NCBI RefSeq assembly: GCF_014873755.1
Contig: NZ_JADBEG010000001.1
Span: 3,598,501 to 3,662,500, forward strand
Source of the DNA: Amycolatopsis lexingtonensis
GTDB lineage: Bacteria > Actinomycetota > Actinomycetes > Mycobacteriales > Pseudonocardiaceae
Direction: 5' to 3'
Length of the DNA: 64,000 nt
Shown here in pieces: positions 27,063 through 34,945 of this stretch. The position numbers were made by a program, and so were the translations under genes. How positions within the stretch are numbered: position 1 is the first letter of the stretch; the number at the start of each line of letters is the position of its first letter. The notes below the pieces were generated by a model. The model worked only from the letters and a program-made list of their open reading frames with translations. It was not told the origin of the DNA and ran no database searches.

Positions 27063-27536
27063 GTGTACCGACACCTGGATCCCGGCCCCGCACCGCCGGC
27101 ATCATCTGCAGCCACTGCAACCGTTATGCGCCGGACCAGGAGGTCGGGCACACGTCCGGAAATCGAGCTCCGGCGTGCGTTACACCGCCGAGGTCTTCGG
27201 TTCGTCGTCGATCAGCCGGTTCCGGGCGGGAATCGGCGTCGGCGGGTCGATGTGCTCCTGCGAGGCACGCGCATCGCGGTCTTCGTCGACGGTTGTTTCT
27301 GGCACTCCTGCCCCGAACACGGTCACCTCCCCATCGCGAACAGGAGCTGGTGGCGGCTCAAACTCCGCGGTATCGCCAGGCGTGACCGTGACACCGACTC
27401 TGTCTTGGCTGCGATGGGGTGGTTGGTCGTCAGAATCTGGGAGCACGAAGACCCCGTCGAGGCCGCAACACGTTTGGAGCACGTCGCCCGCGCGAGAAAG
27501 CTAGTGGTGAACCGAAGCACCCGCAGCGGCACCTAA
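27063..27536 (+). CDS. Vsr-type (very-short-patch-repair-like) DNA endonuclease
   Basis: A 157-residue protein with the Vsr family core: MRRTRRSGTRPEIELRRALH, VDVLLRGTRIAVFVDGCFWH, SCPEHGH and WLVVRIWEHE. Family members nick G-T mismatches next to Dcm-type methylation sites or act as restriction-like nucleases. The GTG at 27063 gives an N-terminal extension; the ATG at 27126 is an alternative start. No cytosine methyltransferase is found nearby, so this copy is an orphan. It is the first gene of the third cassette. Confidence 0.82.
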   Translation: MYRHLDPGPAPPASSAATATVMRRTRRSGTRPEIELRRALHRRGLRFVVDQPVPGGNRRRRVDVLLRGTRIAVFVDGCFWHSCPEHGHLPIANRSWWRLKLRGIARRDRDTDSVLAAMGWLVVRIWEHEDPVEAATRLEHVARARKLVVNRSTRSGT

Positions 27537-27756
27537 CGAATGTCAGCCAACGACCTCGTTGGACCTCGCGCAGCAAGATTTTACCAGGATTCTCACAGAA
27601 TCACGTCAAAGAGTCGTCTAGGTGCGCCCAACCGCCGTGGTCAGTACACCTAGTCCGCCTCCAGCAAGTCAGGAACTCGCCGACCTCCCCGGCGCGGGGT
27701 GGACTCGCCAGGCGGACTTCTGTCGACCGACCATGATGGGAATCAGGCGCTCGGCC

Positions 27757-28293
27757 TCACTTGCACGCGTCGGTCTGGCCAGCGCCGTAGGCGGCCTGCG
27801 CTTTGGTGTAGCCCTCACCGGCGGACGACGAGAGCTGCTGCTTCAGGCCTGAGCAGGAGAACGATGTGAAGCTCAGGTAGCTCTCGGCAGACTTGACGGC
27901 CTGCACGTTCCAGTCGACCGACAGGCTGTCCACGGCTTCGGTGGCCACGGCTTTCGGAAAACCTTCACCAGCATCCGAGGACAGTTGCCGAATCAGGCCG
28001 TTGCGTGAGAACGCGCTGAAACCGAGGTAGCTCTGCGCCTTGTCGCGGGCCATTTCCACCTGTGGCGAGAACTGTGCAGCCGCCTCCACGGTGCTCGTTT
28101 CGTTGGTGGGGCTCGGGCTGGGCGGCGACGGCGTGCTGGGCGGGTAGGTGACCGGCTGGGTAGTAGCCGGCTGGGTAGTAGCCGCGGCGGGCAGCTGGCT
28201 CGGCGCGGTCGCCCGATGTGCCGGGCTGTTGCACGCCGTGGCGATCACGAGCAGGGCAAACCCGGCGCTGACGCCGATCAGGATCTTCTTCAC
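27757..28293 (-). CDS. Ltp-family lipoprotein (superinfection-exclusion type)
   Basis: A 178-residue lipoprotein: GTG start, signal MKKILIGVSAGFALL, lipobox IATAC with the lipidated Cys at residue 21, a Thr/Pro/Ser-rich wall-spanning linker (residues 30-70), then two tandem Ltp repeats at about 83-128 and 131-176 (AQSYLGFSAFSRNGLIRQL; AESYLSFTSFSCSGLKQQL). The family prototype, Ltp of phage TP-J34, blocks injection of phage DNA from the cell surface. No phage genes surround this copy, so it appears carried as cassette cargo. Confidence 0.82.
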   Translation of the reverse strand: MKKILIGVSAGFALLVIATACNSPAHRATAPSQLPAAATTQPATTQPVTYPPSTPSPPSPSPTNETSTVEAAAQFSPQVEMARDKAQSYLGFSAFSRNGLIRQLSSDAGEGFPKAVATEAVDSLSVDWNVQAVKSAESYLSFTSFSCSGLKQQLSSSAGEGYTKAQAAYGAGQTDACK

Positions 28294-28533
28294 TGTGCTT
28301 CTCTCTCTGAGTTGTCGACCCCCAGTTGGTCGCCGGGGCGGTGCGGGCGGAGGTGGTGCACCGCCGATCGCGGGCTGGCGGTGGCTACGCGCAGCGGAGA
28401 CAGAAGATCAGCGGTGCTTCACGGTGACGCCCGGCCATCTGGCGGTGGTCCAGCGCGACAGGGCGGCGGCGTTGTCGATAGCGTCGGGTGATCGCACTGG
28501 CGGTCAAGCTGGCTCCAAGTGACCGGAGACAGA

Positions 28534-29199
28534 TCAGAAGGGCCATTCCCAGCCCTTGACGTTGTCGATGCCCGCACCGTTGAGCTGCAGCTTTCCTGAG
28601 GAATCTGCGGTCGCGAGGGCGATCTGGCCGGTGTAGGTGCTGTTCAGCGCGTACACGTTCGGCAGCCGCTTTACCTCCGGGTGGCAGGAATCCCACTCCG
28701 CCTGATTCTTCACCCCCGCCGGGCCCTCGGTCGAGAATGCAAACTCGTTCAGCAGGCCGGGCATCGCGTTGATCGATCCATAGCCGTCGTCCTGGTGGGT
28801 CTTGACCGTCACGTCAAGGATCAGCGAGTGGGTGCCGGGTTTGCGCTGACTGTAGGGATTGCACTTCGAGTCGACGGCGATTTTCGTGATCCAGAACTCG
28901 ACCGCCGGCTCGGTGCCCGCACCGAGTCCGGCGCGTTCGCCGACCTTCTTGGTCAGATAGCCCGTGTTGTTCGGCACGACCGTCGGAACGGCGGACGTCG
29001 TCGCGGTAACGGTGGCCGGCGCCGCCGCGGCCACGTTCATCGTCGGGCTGGGCTGCGTAGGCTGAGCGGTTGTCGCCCGGGTTACCGCGATTGTGACCGC
29101 GACGATCGCGACCACCCCTCCAGCAGCGAGCAAGATCCGCGGCCACCGTTTGTGCCGCGACTGGGCGATGAGGGTGTCCGACGCGGCGTCGCTGGTCAT
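28534..29199 (-). CDS. membrane-anchored extracytoplasmic protein, function unknown
   Basis: A 221-residue protein with a short cytoplasmic N-terminus, one membrane segment at about residues 21-41 (ILLAAGGVVAIVAVTIAV), a Thr/Pro/Ala-rich linker and a C-terminal beta-rich domain of about 125 residues with two cysteines that could pair (VDSKCNPYSQ, EWDSCHPEV). The shape resembles DUF4352-like immunoglobulin-fold domains, but no clear family match can be claimed. It follows the Ltp gene on the same strand order, so both may act at the cell surface. Confidence 0.65.
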   Translation of the reverse strand: MTSDAASDTLIAQSRHKRWPRILLAAGGVVAIVAVTIAVTRATTAQPTQPSPTMNVAAAAPATVTATTSAVPTVVPNNTGYLTKKVGERAGLGAGTEPAVEFWITKIAVDSKCNPYSQRKPGTHSLILDVTVKTHQDDGYGSINAMPGLLNEFAFSTEGPAGVKNQAEWDSCHPEVKRLPNVYALNSTYTGQIALATADSSGKLQLNGAGIDNVKGWEWPF

Positions 29200-29562
29200 G
29201 GATACAGCCTCTCGGTGACAGTGAGTGCGAATGAGAGGTCGCAGTGGCTACCCTGCGTGTTACGTCCGTGTTCGCGGCGCTGCTGAACTGTGATCAAGTG
29301 CAAATAGGCACGATTCCGGCGCAGTCCGCCCGCGAGCAACTGCGTGTCCGCCATCGCTCTACCGGAATCCGCACGGTCGCAGCGCCAGACCGTCACCGTT
29401 CAGCGACCTCTTCGGCGGGTGTGGCCGGCGCGGCGTAGTCCGTTACCCATGACGCACCTGGAGCGACGTTGTAACAGGCCATGAGGTGCTGCCGATCTCA
29501 GGTGAGCCGTCCGGGTCCGTTGTGACCGGATACGAGTTTCACTGGGTGAAGGGGCAACGGCA
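29200..29562. other. divergent promoter region, 363 bp
   Basis: It separates the minus-strand surface-protein genes from the plus-strand DUF4041 operon. No gene is seen. AAGGGG at about 29549-29554 is a plausible ribosome-binding site for the GTG at 29563. Confidence 0.4.
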
Positions 29563-30924
29563 GTGGCGCTGTTCGGCGGTCGGGAGAATGCGGATTTGGC
29601 CGCGTTGCAGCAGCAGCTCAGTGCCGCGCACGCGACGATCGCGGAGTTGCGCGGATGGGTCACCCAGCTGCGTGGCGCGGGAACGCCTGCGCTCGAAGCC
29701 GATTTGCGGCGGCTACGTTCGACCGTCGAGAACGCGAAGCAGGAACGCGCGGCACTGGACGCCTCGGTCGGACAGCGGAGATCCGAGGTCGCGGCGTGGC
29801 AGTCAAGACTGGTCGAAACGCGAGAACTCGCGCTGCTGCAGGAAGTCGGCGTCTACGAGTACGCCCACCCGCTCGACGACGCCGTCGCCTACAAGGACGA
29901 ACTGAAGCGGCTGCGCGAGCAGATCAAGGTCGAGGCGCGGGGCAGCGCGGTGTCCTGTCAGGTCGACTGGGCCGTCAACGGTTCGGTCAAGGAGGGCCAG
30001 AAGCTCGGCCGGGACATGGCCAAGTTGATGCTGCGTGCCTACAACGCCGAAGCCGACAACGCTGTCCGCGTCGTCAAGCCACACACCCGTGAGGCCGTGA
30101 AGAAGAGGCTGACCACCACCCGGGACACGATCGGCCGGCTCGGCGTCCTGATGCGGATCGCCGTCTCGGACAGCTATCACCGGCTCCGGCTGCGCGAGAT
30201 CGACCTGACCGCCGATTACCTGGTAAAGGTCGAGGCCGAACGAGAAGAGGCTCGGGCGGAGCGCGAGCGACTTCGCGAAGAGGCCAAGGTGATGAAGGAG
30301 ATCGAGCGGGAACGCGCTCGTCTGGCCAAGGAACGAGCCCACTACGCCACCGCCATCACCAAGCTCGAAGCGAAAGGCGACCTCGACGGGCTCGCGAGGG
30401 CGAAGGAACAGCTCACATCGATCGACGACGCCATCGCCGGCGTCGAACGGCGGGCCGCCAACATCCGGGTCGGGCACGTATACGTGATCTCGAACATCGG
30501 CGCGTTCGGCCCGGACGTCGTCAAGATCGGCATGACCCGACGGCAAGAACCCCTCGACCGGGTCCGCGAGCTCGGTGACGCGTCCGTGCCGTTCCGCTTC
30601 GACGTCCACGCTCTGATCTTCTCCGACGACGCGGTGACGCTGGAGACCGAACTGCACCGGCGGCTCAGCCACAAGCGCGTCAACCTGGTCAACATGCGCC
30701 GGGAGTTCTTCTACGCCACACCGGCGGAGGTGAAGGAGCAACTTCTCGCCATTCGTGACGCCCACGTCCTCCAGTACACCGACACACCGGAGGCCGTCGA
30801 GTGGCGCGCGTCCGAGCCGAGCCGCCGCGGCGCCGGTGAGGTGGCCGTGCCCGTAGGGGCGCAGGCGCTGCCGACCATCGCGCTGCACGCCAACGGCGAT
30901 CTGTCCGACGACGGTGGTGAGTGA
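29563..30924 (+). CDS. DUF4041 protein with C-terminal T5orf172/GIY-YIG nuclease domain
   Basis: A 453-residue protein. Residues 10-70 are an N-terminal coiled coil (LAALQQQLSAAHATIAELRG), about 90-220 the DUF4041 domain, about 215-295 a charged coiled coil, and about 303-395 a GIY-YIG domain of the T5orf172 type (GHVYVISN, VKIGMTRR, RVRELG, ETELHRRL). DUF4041/GIY-YIG proteins have been linked to phage defence, including a described membrane-bound nuclease that attacks incoming phage DNA. No membrane helix is visible here. Start GTG at 29563. The next gene begins 3 bp after its stop. Confidence 0.85.
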   Translation: MALFGGRENADLAALQQQLSAAHATIAELRGWVTQLRGAGTPALEADLRRLRSTVENAKQERAALDASVGQRRSEVAAWQSRLVETRELALLQEVGVYEYAHPLDDAVAYKDELKRLREQIKVEARGSAVSCQVDWAVNGSVKEGQKLGRDMAKLMLRAYNAEADNAVRVVKPHTREAVKKRLTTTRDTIGRLGVLMRIAVSDSYHRLRLREIDLTADYLVKVEAEREEARAERERLREEAKVMKEIERERARLAKERAHYATAITKLEAKGDLDGLARAKEQLTSIDDAIAGVERRAANIRVGHVYVISNIGAFGPDVVKIGMTRRQEPLDRVRELGDASVPFRFDVHALIFSDDAVTLETELHRRLSHKRVNLVNMRREFFYATPAEVKEQLLAIRDAHVLQYTDTPEAVEWRASEPSRRGAGEVAVPVGAQALPTIALHANGDLSDDGGE

Positions 30925-30927
30925 CGC

Positions 30928-31509
30928 ATGACCCAGCCACCGATCGCCCCGGTCCGCCCACCTGGATGGTTCACCGATCCGCTCGACGAGCTGCTGCTCC
31001 GCTACTGGGACGGCCGACGCTGGACGTTCCACACCACCGAAGTGCCGGTTCCGGCGCCAGTAGCTGCGCAGGCGGCTCCTGCGAAGCAGGCAGAAGCGGC
31101 TCCTGCTCTGCGACCGGACATCGCGCACGCTGTCGGCCGGGTGAGTGGCTTGCTCGTCGGCTCGATGAAAGAGGTCAACCTCCTGGCCGGCTACCTTCGT
31201 CCCGAGGAGCGGGTCTTGGCACTGACCGGAGCGCAGGGAGAAGGCTTCGGCGTCCTCGCCTGCACGAGCCAGCGGCTGCTGTTCCTCTTCGTCGGCGTCG
31301 TGCGCAAGCAGGTTCTCGAGGTTGACTGGAACCAAGCCAAAGCGGCGATCTACAACCGCTCGACGAAGTTCCTCGCCGTGTACACGACCCGGCCGACGAA
31401 ACGCGCGGTGCCGGCCATGGCGGTGCGCGTGAGCAACGCCGCCGACGCACACGCCATCGTCGACGCCGCGGAGGCAGCGTCGGCCGCTCCCCGACTCGAC
31501 GTCATGTGA
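30928..31509 (+). CDS. DUF2510 and PH-like domain protein, partner of the DUF4041 nuclease
   Basis: A 193-residue protein. The N-terminus has the DUF2510 motif (PPGWFTDP, LLRYWDGRRWTFH), an Ala/Pro-rich linker follows, and the C-terminal half has a bacterial PH-like domain (LACTSQRLLFLFVGVVRKQV). DUF2510 is usually found in membrane-associated actinobacterial proteins. The 3-bp spacing from the DUF4041 gene implies one operon and a joint function, perhaps placing the nuclease at the membrane, which it lacks on its own. That role is inferred. Confidence 0.72.
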   Translation: MTQPPIAPVRPPGWFTDPLDELLLRYWDGRRWTFHTTEVPVPAPVAAQAAPAKQAEAAPALRPDIAHAVGRVSGLLVGSMKEVNLLAGYLRPEERVLALTGAQGEGFGVLACTSQRLLFLFVGVVRKQVLEVDWNQAKAAIYNRSTKFLAVYTTRPTKRAVPAMAVRVSNAADAHAIVDAAEAASAAPRLDVM

Positions 31510-31603
31510 CTGTCACAAGGGTTCGCTTGCACGCGGACGTGGCGCCAACGAATAGAGCGTTATACGCGATCGCCCTGGCGGTGGGCTGGACCGCATCGCG
31601 AGC

Positions 31604-32491
31604 TCAACTCGGCTGCGGCTTGTAGCATTCGCGGGCCGGCCGGGTCTCCATGGCGCGCGTGCAAGCGAGACACAGCACGCCGCCGGGACCAACTGGGGCA
31701 CGATCACACTTGAAACAGGTTCGTTCGACGATCTGCTGGTCGTGGATTGGATTGACGCAGAGCGCACTGTCCGCGGCTCGCCCACCTCGAGGACGACGGG
31801 TGTCCGGGACGTACGCGCCGTTCTGTCCAGTCAGCTCCTCGAACCAAGTCAGGGTCTCGGGTGCGACAAGGTGGACGTCACCCCGCAGCGCCCTCATGGG
31901 CACGATCTGCTCGGCCGGGAGCATGGCCGCGACGTCATCGACGGTCAGCCCGGGCCACGGCTCGCGATACGGGTGGTACTCCCGGCCGTGGGGCTTCGGA
32001 CGCTTCTTCGTGCCGTTCGGACAGGTCCCGAAATTCGTGACCGTGCAGGCGCGCGCAACGAACCGGCTCGGTCCCAGCGCTGTAGCGGACCGCCTCGGCG
32101 GCAGCGAACTCCACGGCAGTTTGTTGCAACCGAGCGCCGGAACTTCGTGAAACCACGGCGGTGTCCGGTCGGAGTCCAGGAACCAGACAGATAGCCAGCC
32201 GGCACGGAAAGACTTCGTGGTCCGCGATTTGGCTACCCGGGACTGCAGCTGTGAATGCTGGACCTCGATGCCCGTTCGGCGGGGGCCGTCGATCGCTACG
32301 TCAAGGATCGTGCCCGCCCCGGTTCGCACCTCCTGCGACGTTCGGTAACCGGCGTCCTCGGCGGCCCGCTGCCAATAGTCCTTCTGGCGTCGGTGCTCTG
32401 GCGACTCCACGGAAATCTCGTGGGTTTGTGTGCACTCGCTCCCTCGGAAATGCACCGCAGCGTAGCGGCCGTACTTGAGCCGGACGAACAT
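31604..32491 (-). CDS. CoiA-like protein with nuclease-type domain, 5' end truncated
   Basis: From the ATG at 32491 the frame encodes 295 residues: SVESPEHRRQKDYWQRAAED, RTGAGTILDVAIDGPRRTGI and EVQHSQL match the restriction-endonuclease-like core of CoiA-type competence proteins (D and ExQ type metal ligands). The C-terminus has a zinc finger (CFKCDRAPVGPGGVLCLAC). The same frame continues upstream with plausible coding (ISSLQYKIKRGDRILLCQRA) to 32638 with no ATG, GTG or TTG, and stops making sense exactly where recombinase unit C begins. The true start was probably lost. Confidence 0.72.
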   Translation of the reverse strand: MFVRLKYGRYAAVHFRGSECTQTHEISVESPEHRRQKDYWQRAAEDAGYRTSQEVRTGAGTILDVAIDGPRRTGIEVQHSQLQSRVAKSRTTKSFRAGWLSVWFLDSDRTPPWFHEVPALGCNKLPWSSLPPRRSATALGPSRFVARACTVTNFGTCPNGTKKRPKPHGREYHPYREPWPGLTVDDVAAMLPAEQIVPMRALRGDVHLVAPETLTWFEELTGQNGAYVPDTRRPRGGRAADSALCVNPIHDQQIVERTCFKCDRAPVGPGGVLCLACTRAMETRPARECYKPQPS

Positions 32492-32816
32492 CTCGGCTCC
32501 CTCGTCCTCGAGCGAAGCCCGCTGACAGAGCAGAATCCGATCGCCGCGCTTGATCTTGTATTGCAGCGAGCTGATCAGCGCGAAGTCACGTTCGGCGAGC
32601 CTGGCCAGGTCGAGCAGCCGATTCTGCGGCGTGTACAGACATCCGACGCCTCCCGACGGCTACCGACGGACAAAGGTCGACCACTTACAGTGCAACACGC
32701 GTGATCGGGTCTGCAACACGGCCATTCGGGTGCAGGTCGGCCCCAACCTCGTCATCGGTGCAGGGCGACCGCGTTCCGCCCTCAACCCGAACCCGGCTCA
32801 AGCAGCGAGGTGCACG

Positions 32817-34232
32817 ATGATCAGTACCGCACGCAGAGACACCACGACATGCGCCGTGTCGCCGCGTCGGGCCGGCGCCCGACGCAGCGAGAAAGCCTTC
32901 GAAGGTCGTGGGCTGAGGTTCGCGTTCTACGGTCGGATGTCCACGGTCGAGTTCCAGGACCGGGCGACATCGTTGGGGTGGCAGCGCGAGGTGGCCGAGG
33001 AGACGATCCGACGGCGCGGCGTGATCGTGGCGGAGTACTTCGACGAAGGGTGTTCACGTCGGCTGCCCTGGCGCGAACGGGCCGCCGCGGCCCAGCTGAT
33101 GGCAACCGCGGAGCAACCAAACCGTCCGTTCGATGCCGTCGTCATCGGCGAGTACGAGCGGGCATTCTACGGCGACCAATTCAACGCCGTGCTCGCCGCG
33201 CTCCAGACGCAAGGCATCCAGCTATGGCTACCCGAAGCGGACGGTCCAGTGAACCTCGACGACCCCATACACCAGGCGCTGATGCTCCTACTCGGGTCCC
33301 AGTCACGCCGCGAGGTACTGCGCGTTCGGCACCGGGTACTGGCGGCGATGCGCATCCAGGCTCGTGTTCAAGGCAGGTTCCTCGGCGGCCGGCCACCTTA
33401 CGGCTACCGCTTGGCCGACGCCGGGCCACACCCGAACAGGGCCCAGGCGAGCTGGGGCCGCCGCCTGCACCGCCTCGAACCCGATCCGGCCACCGCACCA
33501 TGGGTGCGGTGGATCTTCCAGCAACGAGCCACCGGACGCAGCGTGGCCAGCATCGCGCGGGAACTGAACGACCGCGGCATCCCGTGTCCATCAAGCTCCG
33601 ACCGAGACCGCAACCGCCACCGGACGAAGCACGAGTGGATCGTCCGGACAGTAGTCGGCATCCTCGAAAACCCGCGCTACACCGGATGGCAGGTGTGGAA
33701 CCGACACGGCACCAGAACAACCGGACCGGCCCACCACGGTTACCCAGCCCGACCGCCGACGGCACGAGGCTGGGCCAAGTCGGACAAGGTGACACATCCG
33801 GCGCTCGTGGACGAGGCGACTTTTCTGGAGGTCCAGGGCATGCGCGCGGCCCGGCCTACTCAGCACGGTGACACGAGGACGTACGTGCTGGCGGGGCTTG
33901 TGCGATGTCAGTTGTGCGCTCGCCGCCTGGACTCGCACTGGGTGAACGGCCGACGGGGCTACCGCTGCCGCCACGGCCACACCAGCGCACGCAACCGCCC
34001 ACCGGCGCTCGCGAAAAACGTCTACGTCCGCGAAGACCACCTACTCGACGATCTCCGCGCGCGATTCGCCGAGACCGTCGGTGATGATGGGTCCGCGATC
34101 GCCGACTACCTGAGGTCGAACAACTTGACAATCATGTGTGGCGGCCCGATTCGAGAAGTCAAGGCATACGCCCCACAATCCGCACTTGCCACGATAGACG
34201 AGACCATCGGCGACCAGCTGCTGTTACTCTGA
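32817..34232 (+). CDS. large serine recombinase/integrase, copy C
   Basis: A 471-residue recombinase. The resolvase domain has R40 and S42 (FAFYGRMSTVEFQD), the DEGCSR turn at about 76-81 and R115 (YERAFYGD). The recombinase domain (about 195-300) reads GRPPYGYRLADAG and VGILENPRYTGWQVWNR, and a zinc ribbon follows (CQLCARRL, YRCRHGHTSA). No long coiled-coil tail is seen, so it is shorter than phiC31-type integrases. The ATG has GAGG 6 bp upstream. The stop lies inside the 55-bp end repeat, as is usual for an integrase next to its attachment site. Confidence 0.88.
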   Translation: MISTARRDTTTCAVSPRRAGARRSEKAFEGRGLRFAFYGRMSTVEFQDRATSLGWQREVAEETIRRRGVIVAEYFDEGCSRRLPWRERAAAAQLMATAEQPNRPFDAVVIGEYERAFYGDQFNAVLAALQTQGIQLWLPEADGPVNLDDPIHQALMLLLGSQSRREVLRVRHRVLAAMRIQARVQGRFLGGRPPYGYRLADAGPHPNRAQASWGRRLHRLEPDPATAPWVRWIFQQRATGRSVASIARELNDRGIPCPSSSDRDRNRHRTKHEWIVRTVVGILENPRYTGWQVWNRHGTRTTGPAHHGYPARPPTARGWAKSDKVTHPALVDEATFLEVQGMRAARPTQHGDTRTYVLAGLVRCQLCARRLDSHWVNGRRGYRCRHGHTSARNRPPALAKNVYVREDHLLDDLRARFAETVGDDGSAIADYLRSNNLTIMCGGPIREVKAYAPQSALATIDETIGDQLLLL

Positions 34233-34275
34233 CCTCGCCGCGACGCGCGGCTCTATGGGGTAATTGAGTGTCCGA
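34221..34275 (+). repeat. 55-bp recombinase-end repeat, copy C
   Basis: Matches copies A and B in length and ends. It includes the last recombinase codons, the hairpin GCCGCG-ACG-CGCGGC and the shared TTGAGTGTCCGA. The last eight bases GTGTCCGA continue directly into tRNA-Leu-like sequence, suggesting this copy is the array's junction with the original target. Confidence 0.85.
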
Positions 34276-34297
34276 GGACTTGAACCCCCACGCGTGG
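34268..34297 (-). tRNA. tRNA-Leu 3'-end fragment (possible attachment site)
   Basis: On the minus strand the sequence reads GCGTGGGGGTTCAAGTCC then TCGGACAC. This matches the variable-arm end, T-arm and acceptor 3' strand of actinobacterial tRNA-Leu genes, but about four C residues of the T-stem are missing and no matching anticodon or D arm lies upstream. It is read as a tRNA fragment or degenerate attachment site, not a functional tRNA. Confidence 0.4.
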
Positions 34298-34597
34298 GAT
34301 ATCTCCCGTGTTTGGGGAGATCATGCATTTACAGTAGCGCAGAGTAGCGACTCTCGCACGGACCATCGTTAGCCCCAGACGGTTCGGTTGCGTACCGTCC
34401 CGGACTGCCCTCACACGACACCAGTGCAAGACCGCGAGCACTGCCTTTCGCTCGAGGTCGAACGGCTACCGACTGGTGCCATCGGCTCGGTCTCAACGTG
34501 TAAGGGTTACCCGCTCTCGACAGACGCTTCAGGGCCCGACTAAGCACAACCGTTATCGCGTCGACCATGTCGTGATTGGAATCGACATCAGCCGACG
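34276..34597. other. gap without gene, hairpin-rich at its left end
   Basis: Besides the tRNA-like fragment it contains three consecutive inverted repeats: CCCA-CGCG-TGGG (34287-34298), ATCTCCC-GTGTTTG-GGGAGAT (34301-34321) and AGAGT-AGCG-ACTCT (34341-34354). No coding frame is recognised in the rest. Confidence 0.5.
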
Positions 34598-34945
34598 GCA
34601 CAGCTCCAGCTCGACATCTACGGCGAAGCCCTGGACAGCATCTTCGCCACCGACCGCGCCGGGTTCGGGCTGCCCCACCAGGACTGGGAGGCCGTGCGCG
34701 CCGCCCTCGACTGGCTCGGCGAACACTGGGACCAGCCCGAAGAAGGCATTTGGGAAACCCGCGGCGGCCGCAAGCGCTTCACCTACGGCCGCTTGATGAG
34801 CTGGGTCGCGTTCGACCGCGGCATCCGCCTGGCCGCCGCGCACGGCCGTCCGGCTCCGGTCGAGGACTGGACCTGGCAACGCAACAGCATCCACGGCCAG
34901 ATCCTCGCGCGCGGCTGGCACCGGACGCGCAACGCCTTCGTCCAG
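34598..34945 (+). pseudogene. fragment of a GH15 (glucoamylase/trehalase-like) gene
   Basis: About 115 codons read LDIYGEALDSIF, then EEGIWETRGGRKRFTYGRLM, SWVAFDRGIRLAA and ARGWHRTRNAF, the core catalytic-barrel region of bacterial GH15 enzymes. No start, no N-terminal beta domain and no C-terminus are present. The fragment runs straight into a GroEL tail, so a deletion joined two unrelated genes. Confidence 0.7.

Larger units (their letters stand above)
32639..34275 (+). mobile_element. serine-recombinase unit, copy C (intact)
   Basis: Runs from ACATCCG at 32639 to the end of the 55-bp repeat at 34275. It contains a leader of about 178 bp shared with copy A, and one full-length recombinase. 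Its left edge cuts the CoiA-like gene at codon resolution and its right edge joins the tRNA-Leu-like sequence. Confidence 0.72.

Noticed and set aside
26893..27504. Cysteine-rich protein gene overlapping the Vsr gene
   Set aside because: Its downstream half is a shadow of the Vsr frame and the upstream part has no recognisable domain or ribosome-binding site.
23000..34300. Prophage
   Set aside because: No capsid, portal, terminase, tail or lysis genes are seen despite the integrase and Ltp protein.
23000..34300. Conjugative AICE or plasmid
   Set aside because: No TraB/FtsK-like, Rep or relaxase gene is present; only a repeat cluster hints at transfer or replication.
34268..34360. Complete functional tRNA on the minus strand
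   Set aside because: The T-stem is short by about four bases, no U33-containing anticodon loop or D arm fits, and no matching 5' acceptor strand was found.
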